Assembly: GCF_034521915.1 (NCBI RefSeq)
Contig: NZ_JAXHLU010000015.1
Coordinates: 1-64,000 of the forward strand
DNA: 64,000 nt
Direction: 5' to 3'
Source: Fodinibius sp034521915
Lineage (GTDB): Bacteria > Bacteroidota > Rhodothermia > Balneolales > Balneolaceae
Part shown: positions 46,368 to 54,906 of the stretch, in pieces
Layout of the letters: each line of letters opens with the position of its first letter
How positions within the stretch are numbered: the first letter of the stretch is position 1
Made by a program: the position numbers and the translations under genes
Notes under the pieces: generated by a model
Databases searched by the model: none
What the model was told of the DNA's origin: nothing
What the model saw: only the letters and a program-made list of their open reading frames with translations

Positions 46368-46811
46368 CTACTTAATTTCTTCGTCATTACTATACGATTG
46401 CCAGAGCGGATTATCTCGTCCTACAATATTTAAGGTATTAAAGTCGCGAACGCCCAGATGCAGTCTGATATAGGGACTCACTGCCCTTAAAAAGTGCCAG
46501 TAAGCACTTTTCTCCATTTCTTTTCGGTACTCTTCCATGAATTGATCCAGTTCTTTTTGTGCCTCAAATGGAGCCTGATAATACTGTGTGGAATTAGGCA
46601 CGTTATAAGTACCCATGTCAGTAAGTGCTCCGCCCGAGACCGATCGGTTGTACCGCTGGTCAAGCTGGATAGGGTCGTTAGATTGGTCATCTTGGTCAAT
46701 AGTAACGCTTGATGTATCAGTCTCCTGCGACAAGCCTTGTTTAGATACACCCAGCAGCAGAAACCCGCTGCCCACAACTATAATTAAAAGACGTTTAAAA
46801 AATGTTTCCAT
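46368..46811 (-). CDS. Exported protein of unknown function
   Basis: 147 aa with signal peptide (about 1-27, ending GLSQE). The mature part opens with a Ser/Thr/Asp/Gln-rich stretch, then TYNVPNSTQYYQAPFEAQKE and a C-terminal helix-rich part (LDQFMEEYRKEMEKSAYWHF). Neighbour on the same strand is the aminotransferase 55 bp upstream; no functional link is evident. Not recognised. Confidence 0.65.
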   Translation of the reverse strand: METFFKRLLIIVVGSGFLLLGVSKQGLSQETDTSSVTIDQDDQSNDPIQLDQRYNRSVSGGALTDMGTYNVPNSTQYYQAPFEAQKELDQFMEEYRKEMEKSAYWHFLRAVSPYIRLHLGVRDFNTLNIVGRDNPLWQSYSNDEEIK

Positions 46812-46866
46812 GTATTGCTTATTCTATTTCACTAACAATAACTAAAATGTGGGCATTTTGTTTTCT

Positions 46867-48045
46867 TTAGGATGATACTTTTTTGATTGCTGATATTAAT
46901 ACCTCAGCCAGGGTAGATAAATCTTTTTCACTGGTTATAAGCGGTGGCACCAGCCGCATGACATTACCCTGCGTACAATTCGATAACACCCCCTGATGCA
47001 TCATTTCTTCAACAATCGACCGGCCTTCAATAGAGAGTTCTACCCCAAGCATCAGACCCCGTCCGCGAATATCAACAATTTCGGCAACGTCGGTGCTTAA
47101 TTCTTTTATTTTTTGCTTAAGAAAATTACCCTTCTTAGCAGCCTGTTTCGTAAGGTTTTCATCGACAACGGTATTTAATGCTGCCAGTGAAGCGGCGCAA
47201 GCGAGGGGATTTCCCCCATATGTGCTACCATGGTCCCCATAATTCATCGTTTCAGCAACTTTTGTGGTACAAACCATCGCTCCAATTGGGAAACCTCCGC
47301 CCATGGCCTTGGCCATTCCAATGATATCAGGTTCTACCCCGTAATGCTCAAAGCCAAACATCTTGCCGGTTCGGGCAATGCCGGTTTGTACCTCGTCAAC
47401 AATTAAAAGAGCATTATACTTATCACAAAGCTCTTTGATAGTGTCCATAAATTCCTGCGAAGCCACATGAAGTCCGCCCGAGCCCTGAATGGTTTCAATG
47501 ACAATTCCAAGCGTGTTGCTATCGAAATTCTGTTTCAAAGCATCTACATTATTCATCGGAATCTCCTGAAAGCCCTGCAAGAGCGGATCATAGCCTTTGG
47601 AATATTTATCCATGCCCATAGATATGGTGCCCATTGTACGCCCGTGAAAGGCATTGCTAACGGTCAAAATCGGACCTTTTTTAAGATGAGCCTGGCCGTA
47701 TTTGCGTGCGGCTTTAAGACAAGCTTCCATTGCTTCGCCGCCGCTGTTACATATAAATCCGTTATCCATACCCGAAATGCTGGAAAGCAATTTTAGCAGT
47801 TCAGCCTGTGGTTTGCTGTAATAGAAGTTGGAAATGTGCATAAGCTGTCCAACTTGCTTGCGTACCGCTTCCACCACATTCGGATGACAATGCCCTAGAC
47901 TATTGACCGCAATACCGGCCAAAGCATCGATATATTTACTGCCTTCGTCATCCCAAACGTGGGCACCTTCGCCTTTTACTAGAGTAATAGGAAATCGATT
48001 GTAAACAGGGAGATGATATTTTTCTGTGAGTTGCTGATAATTCAT
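46867..48045 (-). CDS. ArgD/RocD-like class III aminotransferase
   Basis: 392 aa. PLP Lys is K246 in DIIGMAKAMGGGFPIG; other landmarks are NSGGEAMEACLKAAR, the His in NAFHGRTMG and DEVQTGIARTGK. It matches acetylornithine/succinyldiaminopimelate aminotransferase or ornithine aminotransferase. No arginine-biosynthetic genes adjoin; the only other amino-acid genes nearby are the threonine ones and the acetylglutamate-kinase-like gene 14 kb away. The exact amino group donor is uncertain. Confidence 0.9.
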   Translation of the reverse strand: MNYQQLTEKYHLPVYNRFPITLVKGEGAHVWDDEGSKYIDALAGIAVNSLGHCHPNVVEAVRKQVGQLMHISNFYYSKPQAELLKLLSSISGMDNGFICNSGGEAMEACLKAARKYGQAHLKKGPILTVSNAFHGRTMGTISMGMDKYSKGYDPLLQGFQEIPMNNVDALKQNFDSNTLGIVIETIQGSGGLHVASQEFMDTIKELCDKYNALLIVDEVQTGIARTGKMFGFEHYGVEPDIIGMAKAMGGGFPIGAMVCTTKVAETMNYGDHGSTYGGNPLACAASLAALNTVVDENLTKQAAKKGNFLKQKIKELSTDVAEIVDIRGRGLMLGVELSIEGRSIVEEMMHQGVLSNCTQGNVMRLVPPLITSEKDLSTLAEVLISAIKKVSS

Positions 48046-48158
48046 GTATGAAGACTCTTTAAGCTCATAAATCTAATGAAATTGTAACACTGAGGCTATT
48101 TTTTCGCAAAACATAAACGGAATAAGTTGATCAATGGTAATAAAAATTTTAAGAAAGT

Positions 48159-49448
48159 ATGAATGTTAAAAAATTGGGTAAGGGGCAATTAAAAATATTT
48201 ATCATGGTCATTTTTCTTGGGATGGTATTGCCCTTTCCGGCAACAGGCCAAGATGAAGCAACGTCCGATACTTCTTCGCTAAGTCTGAAAGAGGCGTTGA
48301 AAGAAAATCGGTATCCATTGCATCTGGCAGATGGTGATCTTAAAGGAGAGGGTGGCGTCTGGCTTAAAAAACAGGCCAGTGAGGCTGCCATTGTAATGCT
48401 TGGTGAAATGCATGCTACGCAGGAAATTCCTGCGGTGATGAACGCCCTTATTAGCGATTTGCAGGAGACCGGCGAAGCGGATCACCTTGCGCTTGAAGTG
48501 AGTCCGTGGTCGGTAGAGCAGATGACAGATAGCTTATCGGAGGGAAAGAGTGCTTACAACCGGCTCATCGAAGAATATCCATCGGCAATTCCATTTTATA
48601 ACTTTGAAAATGAGCGGGATTTATTGCATCAGTTCGTACAGAGCAGCGATAAGAAACGACCACTATGGGGACTCGATCAAATTTTTGCCTTTTCAACTGA
48701 CATGGCTTTTGACCGACTCGTTGAGCTTGCGCCAACCCTTTCGGCTAAAAAAGCCGTTGAGAGTGTTCGTCAACTGGGGAAATCAAAATCAGCCGACGAT
48801 CCGCGTCTGCAAAAGCTACCACCGGGTATTCCAACGCCTATTACGGTTTATGAGCCGGTTAATTTTGATACTCTACGAAGTCACTTTAAAGGGATACCTG
48901 AAGCCCGGCAGATCTTAAGTGAACTGCAGAAAAGCATCAAAATTTATCGTTTGAATGATGAAGACAATTACCGGTCGAATCAGATTCGCGCCCGCTATTT
49001 ACGGGATAATCTTCGACAGTCTTTCCAACAAGCCGATCGGCCTTCTAATAAAAAACCACAGGTTGTTATTAAGGCTGGGGCATTCCATGCTTATAAAGGG
49101 ATGACGCCAAACAATGCTCTGGATATTGGAAATCTGTCCGTGTCGTTGGCGCGTGCAATGGGCGGCGAAGCTTTAAATGTTGCTGTGCTTTGTGGACCCG
49201 GTTCTCAGAGTAGAAGCTTTCCTGCCCAGACGGTGGATTGTTGGTCAGACCGACTTGGTGAAGATCTTAAGTCGCTATCGAAAGAACAGCCTGTTCTTTT
49301 TGACTTAACTGCGTTGCACCCGCTGCTGCATGAGGGGACTGTTACTGTAGGGGAAGAGCTAGGGGATTTTCTCTGGGCTTTTGATGCGGTTGTATTGATA
49401 CCCAATACCGTACCAGCCAAGCCTGTCGCTTCTCCGGTGAAGCAGTGA
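48159..49448 (+). CDS. Exported ChaN-like (iron-regulated/TIKI superfamily) protein
   Basis: 429 aa. The likely signal sequence is about residues 7-30 (KIFIMVIFLGMVLPFPATGQ). The core opens AAIVMLGEMHATQEIPAVMN, with the GExH motif of ChaN/TraB/EreA-like proteins, followed by LALEVSPWSVEQM (second acidic motif) and KAGAFHAYKG (late His). Family members are heme/iron-linked lipoproteins, metalloproteases or erythromycin esterases. Lack of a typical lipobox and of heme genes nearby leaves the role open. No operon partner. Confidence 0.75.
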   Translation: MNVKKLGKGQLKIFIMVIFLGMVLPFPATGQDEATSDTSSLSLKEALKENRYPLHLADGDLKGEGGVWLKKQASEAAIVMLGEMHATQEIPAVMNALISDLQETGEADHLALEVSPWSVEQMTDSLSEGKSAYNRLIEEYPSAIPFYNFENERDLLHQFVQSSDKKRPLWGLDQIFAFSTDMAFDRLVELAPTLSAKKAVESVRQLGKSKSADDPRLQKLPPGIPTPITVYEPVNFDTLRSHFKGIPEARQILSELQKSIKIYRLNDEDNYRSNQIRARYLRDNLRQSFQQADRPSNKKPQVVIKAGAFHAYKGMTPNNALDIGNLSVSLARAMGGEALNVAVLCGPGSQSRSFPAQTVDCWSDRLGEDLKSLSKEQPVLFDLTALHPLLHEGTVTVGEELGDFLWAFDAVVLIPNTVPAKPVASPVKQ

Positions 49449-50098
49449 AAATTCGGGGTCATTCGAGATGGATAGATATCCATTTATGATTTGAGTTTTA
49501 GAAAAAATAGGGCAGGCTGGCAATTTGACATAAAAGATATCCATGATTGGATATTGAACGCTTTATGCAAGCTACTACATTGCCTTCTAATAACTTAGAG
49601 CGATTGATAAAAACAAACCGAATTTTTTGCCCATGAACCTGCAGAATGTTGGATAATAGATTTGTCAATAGTACTAAAATGTATAGTATATTTAATTCCA
49701 TTATACTACTCATCATAAAGATAGGTAATTTACTTAAAATTCACTTTAAGTAGATATATCCCGTGATTTGTGCCCTACTTAAATAATTTAGGTAGCTAAA
49801 TTCATGTATTAAGGATAAAATGGTGGTAATTCGTATTTTAGTATACTAAATTTATGAAAAACAATGACTTAGGGAATATATAAAATGACATATTAAAGGT
49901 AGTTGAAAGCTGTTTGTTTTGCCTAAATAATTTAGGTTCTGGCTAAAAATAGGTGGGGAGACAATTTAGCAGTATGCATTTAAATTATTTTAAATACATG
50001 CAGTACAATAATTTATGTAGATGATATAAAAACTACTAGAATGTAAAAGTCCGTTTTTAGGTGTTACGGTTTAAGAAATGCGGTGATTTGTTGATAAA
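49449..50098. other. 650-bp AT-rich gap with several short palindromes
   Basis: No convincing gene. Palindromes: CCTAAATAATTTAGG (49922-49936), a one-mismatch relative ACTTAAATAATTTAGGT (49777-49793) and TTTAGTATACTAAA (49837-49850). The 72-codon minus frame at 49498-49716 lacks supporting signals. Possibly a regulatory or former mobile region. Confidence 0.45.
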
Positions 50099-50131
50099 AA
50101 AGGCTGCCGATACAAAATCGACAGCCTTTGA
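50099..50131 (-). terminator. Terminator of the Tex gene
   Basis: AAAGGCTGcCGAT and ATCGaCAGCCTTT form a near-perfect stem. On the minus strand it ends in a T-run, just after the stop at 50157. Confidence 0.85.
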
Positions 50132-50156
50132 AGTCACTTAGAAATTGTTAAGAAAG

Positions 50157-52331
50157 TTAGTCAATCAGTGACAGCCCGATACGTCCGCGCTCCAAATCAA
50201 GTGATACAATTTTGAGTTTCAGGATGTCGCCGACGGCTACGATGTCATGGGGATCTTCGACCTTGCGATCAGCCATATTTGAGATATGCAGCAGCCCGTC
50301 TTGCTTCACCCCGATATCCACAAAAGCGCCGAAGTCAACGACGTTCCGAACGGTGCCTTCGAGCACTTGTCCCTCGCTCAAATCTTCCATCTTCATGATG
50401 TCATTTCGGAGCACCGGCTTGGGTAATGACTCCCGCGGATCGCGTCCCGGCTTTTGCAGATTTTCGATAATTAATTTGAGCGTCGGCATGCCCACTCCGA
50501 TCTGCCCGGCGACCTGTTCTTTGTCGACGTTTTTGAGCTTCTCTGAAATAGCTTTGGTCTGGTCGTTCAGTTTTTCAAGATCAATCCCAAAAAGATTACA
50601 GAGCTTCTCGGTAGCTTCATAGCTTTCGGGGTGGATAGCGGTATTATCCAGCGGGTTGTCAGATTCGGGAATACGCATAAATCCTGCCGCCTGCTGGAAG
50701 CGAAATTCCCCGACCCCCTTAATATCTTTGATTTGCTCCCGGTCTGTGAACTTTCCGGACGTTTCCCGATAGTTTACTATTCGTTTGGCGACTCGTGAGC
50801 TTAGACCGGAAATATGGGACAAAAGCGGCGCGCTGGCGGTATTTAGGTTGACTCCGACCTGATTTACGCAGCTTTCGACCACATCATCGAGCGATTGCGC
50901 GAGCTGATTCTGATTTACATCATGCTGGTATAATCCCACGCCAATCGACTTCGGATCAATTTTTACGAGCTCGGCCAGCGGATCCTGCACGCGCCGGGCT
51001 ATTGAGATATTGCCGCGCTGTGCGGCTTCTAACTCCGGGAACTCCTCGGCCGCGGTTTTGGATGCGGAATACACCGAAGCGCCGGCCTCGTTGACAATCA
51101 TATAGTTGAGTTCTTCATCAGGATGTTTCTCTTTTCGCTTTTGGATGTAGTTCGCTACAATCTGTTCGGTCTCGCGGCTGGCCGTGCCGTTGCCGATGGC
51201 AATGAGATTTACTCCGTGCTTGTTAATTAGATTCGTAAAGACCTCTTCTGCTTCCTCTACTTTGTTCTGTGGGGGAGTAGGATAGGTGGTCGTCCCTTCA
51301 AGATACTTTCCGGTCTCGTCCACTACAGCCACCTTACAGCCTGTGCGGTAGGCGGGATCGATGCCCATGACCACTTTGTGATCGAGCGGCGGCTGCATCA
51401 GCAAATTGGACAGATTGGTGGCAAAAGTTTCGATGGCGTGCTGATCGGCTTTCTCGGTAAGCTGGTTGCGCAGCTCGCGCTCAAGCGAAGGGAACAGCAG
51501 GCGCTTGTAGGCGTCTTCGACTGCATCCTGTATGTGCGGGACAAATATGCTCCTATCGTTTTTAATAACCACATCGTCAATATTTTCGAGCGTGATATCA
51601 TCCCATAACTCTACATTCAAGAATAACACATTTTCGCGCTCTCCGCGGTTGATTGCCAAAATTTGATAGGGTTTCAGATGTTTGGCCTTTTGAGAAAATT
51701 CGTAGTAGTCTTCAAAATTGGTTCGCTCTTCCACGGCAGGATTTTTCTCCGTTTTAATTACCGCATGTTCCTGGAAAATATCGCGCAGCTTTTCGCGCAC
51801 TTCGGCCGACTCGTTAATCCACTCGGCAACAATATCGAGGGCACCGTCCATGGCATCCTCCGCGGATTCGACTTCGTTCTCTTCATTCACAAATTTGGCG
51901 GCGTGTTCCATGGGATCACCCTGCTCGATTTCCTGCGCCCAGATAAGTTTGGCCAGCGGCTCGAGTCCTTTTTCCTTGGCCATATCACCCTTGGTGCGGC
52001 GCTTGGGTTTATAGGGCAGGTAGAGGTCCTCCAGCGTATTCAGGTCGGTACATGACTTAATCTTTTCCTCGAGCTCGTCGGTTAGTTTATCCTGCTCATC
52101 GATGGTTTTGAGGATCGTCTGCTTGCGATCCTCGAGCGTCCGGTGAAATTCCAGCTTGTCGCGCACATTACGGATATCCTCTTCATCGAGTCCGCCGGTC
52201 GCCTCCTGACGGTAGCGGGCCAAAAAGGGGACTGTGGCACCGTCATCCAAAAAGTCGGCAACGCTTTTAACCTGCTTGGATTTGAGATTTAATTCTTGGG
52301 CTATATTGTTAAAAATCTGTGAATCGGTCAT
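50157..52331 (-). CDS. Tex family S1 RNA-binding transcription factor
   Basis: 724 aa from the ATG at 52331 (MTDSQIFNNIAQELNL); a longer frame to 52400 is unlikely. Order: N-terminal Tex helices (KSVADFLDDGATVPFLARYR), the YqgF/RNase-H-like domain (KVVMGIDPAYRTGCKVAVVD), the helix-hairpin-helix region (GLSSRVAKRIVNYRETSGKF) and a C-terminal S1 domain (EGQVLEGTVRNVVDFGAFVD, about 650-720). Tex binds RNA and RNA polymerase elongation complexes and affects transcription fidelity or toxin expression. Single-gene unit. Confidence 0.95.
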   Translation of the reverse strand: MTDSQIFNNIAQELNLKSKQVKSVADFLDDGATVPFLARYRQEATGGLDEEDIRNVRDKLEFHRTLEDRKQTILKTIDEQDKLTDELEEKIKSCTDLNTLEDLYLPYKPKRRTKGDMAKEKGLEPLAKLIWAQEIEQGDPMEHAAKFVNEENEVESAEDAMDGALDIVAEWINESAEVREKLRDIFQEHAVIKTEKNPAVEERTNFEDYYEFSQKAKHLKPYQILAINRGERENVLFLNVELWDDITLENIDDVVIKNDRSIFVPHIQDAVEDAYKRLLFPSLERELRNQLTEKADQHAIETFATNLSNLLMQPPLDHKVVMGIDPAYRTGCKVAVVDETGKYLEGTTTYPTPPQNKVEEAEEVFTNLINKHGVNLIAIGNGTASRETEQIVANYIQKRKEKHPDEELNYMIVNEAGASVYSASKTAAEEFPELEAAQRGNISIARRVQDPLAELVKIDPKSIGVGLYQHDVNQNQLAQSLDDVVESCVNQVGVNLNTASAPLLSHISGLSSRVAKRIVNYRETSGKFTDREQIKDIKGVGEFRFQQAAGFMRIPESDNPLDNTAIHPESYEATEKLCNLFGIDLEKLNDQTKAISEKLKNVDKEQVAGQIGVGMPTLKLIIENLQKPGRDPRESLPKPVLRNDIMKMEDLSEGQVLEGTVRNVVDFGAFVDIGVKQDGLLHISNMADRKVEDPHDIVAVGDILKLKIVSLDLERGRIGLSLID

Positions 52332-52426
52332 TTGGGAAATTGAAAATTTGAAGTTAGAGGCTAGATGAATTGTGCATATATGGCGCTGTTTTTTATCCAA
52401 CCTTAAAAAGAGCTTAGTAAAACCTG

Positions 52427-52524
52427 TGTCACCCTGAATTTATTTCAGGATCTTGAACAGAAGTTATATTAGAAGCTTCTGAAGAACGATTTCTTACAGA
52501 TGCTGAAACAAGTTCAGCATGACA
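52427..52524. repeat. Dispersed inverted repeat A, third copy
   Basis: Arms at 52427-52453 and 52498-52524 (27 bp each) invert to TGTCAYNCTGAA-type sequences with most bases paired, around a 44-bp loop. The right side reads AGCATGACAtggtagagccttt, recalling the outer end of the other copies. A further partial arm (TTCTGGATTCTGAATCC near 52598) lies 70 bp downstream. Confidence 0.58.
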
Positions 52525-52675
52525 TGGTAGAGCCTTTAAATGTTTCTTAAATACATTGCTATTAGAAGAATATGAGTTCAGGTTAATACTACTTGTTATT
52601 CTGGATTCTGAATCCTTAATACAGAATCCTATATTTGGACTGATGAAAATAATCACCCTAAGACTATAAATACAC

Positions 52676-53449
52676 ATGAATTTTGATCTGAATTCCGTTC
52701 ACGATGCAGCGAAAGAAATTGCTAAAAAGGGAGGCGATCATACCCTCAACTATTTTAATAAATCCTTCGATGTGGAGCGTAAATCGGATGATTCTCCGGT
52801 GACCGTGGCCGACAGGGAAGCTGAATCAATCATGAGAGATGAGATCAAAAACCGATTTCCCGATCACGGTATCATTGGCGAAGAGCACGGCAACGAAAAC
52901 GAAGATAGTCCCGTGCAGTGGATTCTCGATCCCATTGACGGAACAAAATCGTTTATCCACGGGGTGCCACTTTATACTACGCTTATTGGCGTGGTAGTCG
53001 AAAAGGAGCCGGTCGTTGGTATTATCTATGCGCCGGCGCTGGATGAGTTTTGTGATGCGGCGAAGGACAAAGGCGCGCGGCTTAACGGATCAACTTGCAG
53101 CGTGCGTTCGTGTGATGATTTAACCGAAGCCAGTTTTATGAGTACTGATGTATACACGTCGGCCGAATTTGGTTATGGAGATGCCTTTGATGCCTTGATC
53201 GATAAAACGCGCATTCACCGCACGTGGGGCGATGCATATGGACACATGCTCGTGGCAACGGGACGTGCTGATCTGATGTTTGATCCCATATTGAGCATCT
53301 GGGATGCTGCGCCGCTACTTACTGTTTTGCGCGAGGCAGGAGGCATTTTCTGTGATGCCGATGGCAATGAAACAATTGAATCGGGCAATGGATTTTCCTG
53401 TAGCCGCGAACTGTTACCCGAAGTTTTAGAGGTGTTTGAAGCGAATTAG
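52676..53449 (+). CDS. Inositol monophosphatase family, histidinol-phosphatase-like
   Basis: 257 aa. Metal-binding motifs are IIGEEHG (about 67-72) and WILDPIDGTKSFIHG (82-96, with D85 and D88), and WDAAPLLTVLREAGG near the C-terminus. The DGTKSFIHG variant, rather than DGTxNF, is usual in HisN histidinol-phosphatases and some archaeal/cyanobacterial IMPases, so histidinol-phosphate is a possible substrate besides inositol-phosphate or PAP. No his genes adjoin. A 15-bp hairpin pair follows its stop. Confidence 0.88.
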   Translation: MNFDLNSVHDAAKEIAKKGGDHTLNYFNKSFDVERKSDDSPVTVADREAESIMRDEIKNRFPDHGIIGEEHGNENEDSPVQWILDPIDGTKSFIHGVPLYTTLIGVVVEKEPVVGIIYAPALDEFCDAAKDKGARLNGSTCSVRSCDDLTEASFMSTDVYTSAEFGYGDAFDALIDKTRIHRTWGDAYGHMLVATGRADLMFDPILSIWDAAPLLTVLREAGGIFCDADGNETIESGNGFSCSRELLPEVLEVFEAN

Positions 53450-53458
53450 ATAAAAATA

Positions 53459-53538
53459 AAACCCGCAGGGTTTCTTTTCTTGTCAGTCTAAATTTATGAT
53501 ACTGAAAGAAATTCTTTTTGAGAAAACCCTGCGGGTTT
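53459..53538. repeat. AAACCCGCAGGGTTT long-loop hairpin (repeat family B)
   Basis: AAACCCGCAGGGTTT at 53459-53473 and its reverse complement at 53524-53538, separated by 50 bp. Each arm is also nearly self-palindromic. Lies between two convergent genes. Confidence 0.75.
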
Positions 53539-53596
53539 GAATAATCAATAAAATTATAAAGGCCGCAACGCGGAGCATTACGACCAGATACTAATA

Positions 53597-53678
53597 AAAC
53601 CCTCAGGGTTTAACATAATTTAAATTTGAGTAGTTTTTGAAAGTATAATCTTACTACTAAAAGAAACCCTGAGGGTTT
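53597..53678. repeat. AAACCCTCAGGGTTT long-loop hairpin (repeat family B)
   Basis: AAACCCTCAGGGTTT at 53597-53611 and its reverse complement at 53664-53678 with a 52-bp loop. Same design as the copy 60 bp to the left. Stands 15 bp before the end of the alcohol dehydrogenase gene, where a minus-strand transcript would run through it. Confidence 0.75.
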
Positions 53679-53693
53679 GGTAACGATATAATA

Positions 53694-54707
53694 TTACATC
53701 TCCAGAACTACGCGAAACCGCGCTTCATTGTTGATCATCCGATCGTAGGCTTCGTTGGCTTCCTCAAGCGGATAAGTTTCAATGGTCGGCGTGATATCTG
53801 TCAGTGCACTAAAATCAAGGGTGTCTTCAGAATCTTTAGCCGTGCCGCTGGGCCAACCAGCGATCGATTTACGTCCCATAATTAGCTGGAACGGACTTAC
53901 TTCGACCGGTTCTGGCGTGGCCGCTACAATCATCAGCGTACCGTCGGTTCCGAGCCCGTCAATAACAGAAGTAATAGCATTACTGTTGGGAGCCGTTGCA
54001 AGTATTACTTTTGCTCCACCAAGTTTTTGCAGTTCCTCGGCCGGATCGGTGTCTTCGGTATCTATAAAATGGTCGGCACCCAGTCCGTACGCTAATTCGC
54101 GCTTATCGGTGCTGCGAGAAAGGGCAACCACTTCGCATCCGAATTTATGAGCATATTGTACGGCCAGGTGACCAAGTCCGCCAATGCCCTGAATAGCTAC
54201 TAAATCACCCGGATTGAGATCACTGTTGCGCAGCGCATTAAATGTGGTAATTCCGGCGCAGAGCAGGGGAGCAGCTTCGGCTGAATCGAGGGAGTCAGGG
54301 ACAGCTGCCAGCGCATTTTGGGGCGCAGTCATATATTCCGCGTAACCACCGTCAAAGCTCAATCCTGTTACCTGGGCATTTTCACAGTTGATAAAATCAC
54401 CCTTGCGGCACGCTTCACATTCGTGGCAATGTCCACCATGCCAGCCTACGCCAACGCGCTGACCTTCGCTCCATTCCGAGATATTATCACCCACTGATTC
54501 AATAGTTCCAATCACTTCGTGTCCCGGTACGCGCGGATATTCGATGCCCGGCATGGTGCCATCTTTTACAAAGGCATCGCTGTGACAGATACCGCACGCT
54601 TGAACTTTTATTAGTACTTCATCTGAAGAAGGAGTGGGAATATCTTTTTCCACGAGTTCAAAATCCGAACCCGGTTCTGATACTTGCATTGCTTTCATTG
54701 AGGCCAT
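53694..54707 (-). CDS. Zinc-dependent alcohol dehydrogenase
   Basis: 337 aa from the ATG at 54707 (MASMKAMQVSEPG); an upstream extension to 54770 is unlikely. Catalytic zinc site: CGICHSD and GHE in VPGHEVIG; structural zinc: CHECEACRKGDFINC. Cofactor fold: GIGGLGHLAVQYA. This is the AdhA/AdhP-like medium-chain group, oxidising primary alcohols or reducing aldehydes with NAD(P)H. No operon partner. The C-terminal zone EEANEAYDRMINNEARFRVV is typical. Confidence 0.92.
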   Translation of the reverse strand: MASMKAMQVSEPGSDFELVEKDIPTPSSDEVLIKVQACGICHSDAFVKDGTMPGIEYPRVPGHEVIGTIESVGDNISEWSEGQRVGVGWHGGHCHECEACRKGDFINCENAQVTGLSFDGGYAEYMTAPQNALAAVPDSLDSAEAAPLLCAGITTFNALRNSDLNPGDLVAIQGIGGLGHLAVQYAHKFGCEVVALSRSTDKRELAYGLGADHFIDTEDTDPAEELQKLGGAKVILATAPNSNAITSVIDGLGTDGTLMIVAATPEPVEVSPFQLIMGRKSIAGWPSGTAKDSEDTLDFSALTDITPTIETYPLEEANEAYDRMINNEARFRVVLEM

Positions 54708-54906
54708 AGGAAAATATTTTAGTGTTAAACTTTTTGCACATCTGTCTAACAGAAATAAATGACGAATCATTTACGGTTGATGGAACAAATTTAAAAAGCT
54801 TCACTTAGATTTATCGGAAAGTGTAAGACTCCTTATATTATTGCGTTACATAATTGTGTGACAAAAAATTAGAAGTGACTTTTAAATACTTAAATTGTTA
54901 TTGCCC

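Noticed and set aside
53459..53678. CRISPR-like repeat array from the four AAACCCT arms
   Set aside because: Arms alternate in orientation and form two inverted pairs, not direct repeats with unique spacers; no cas genes.
54895..54906. TTG start for the M1-like gene
   Set aside because: An in-frame ATG lies 12 bases later and gives a better signal peptide.
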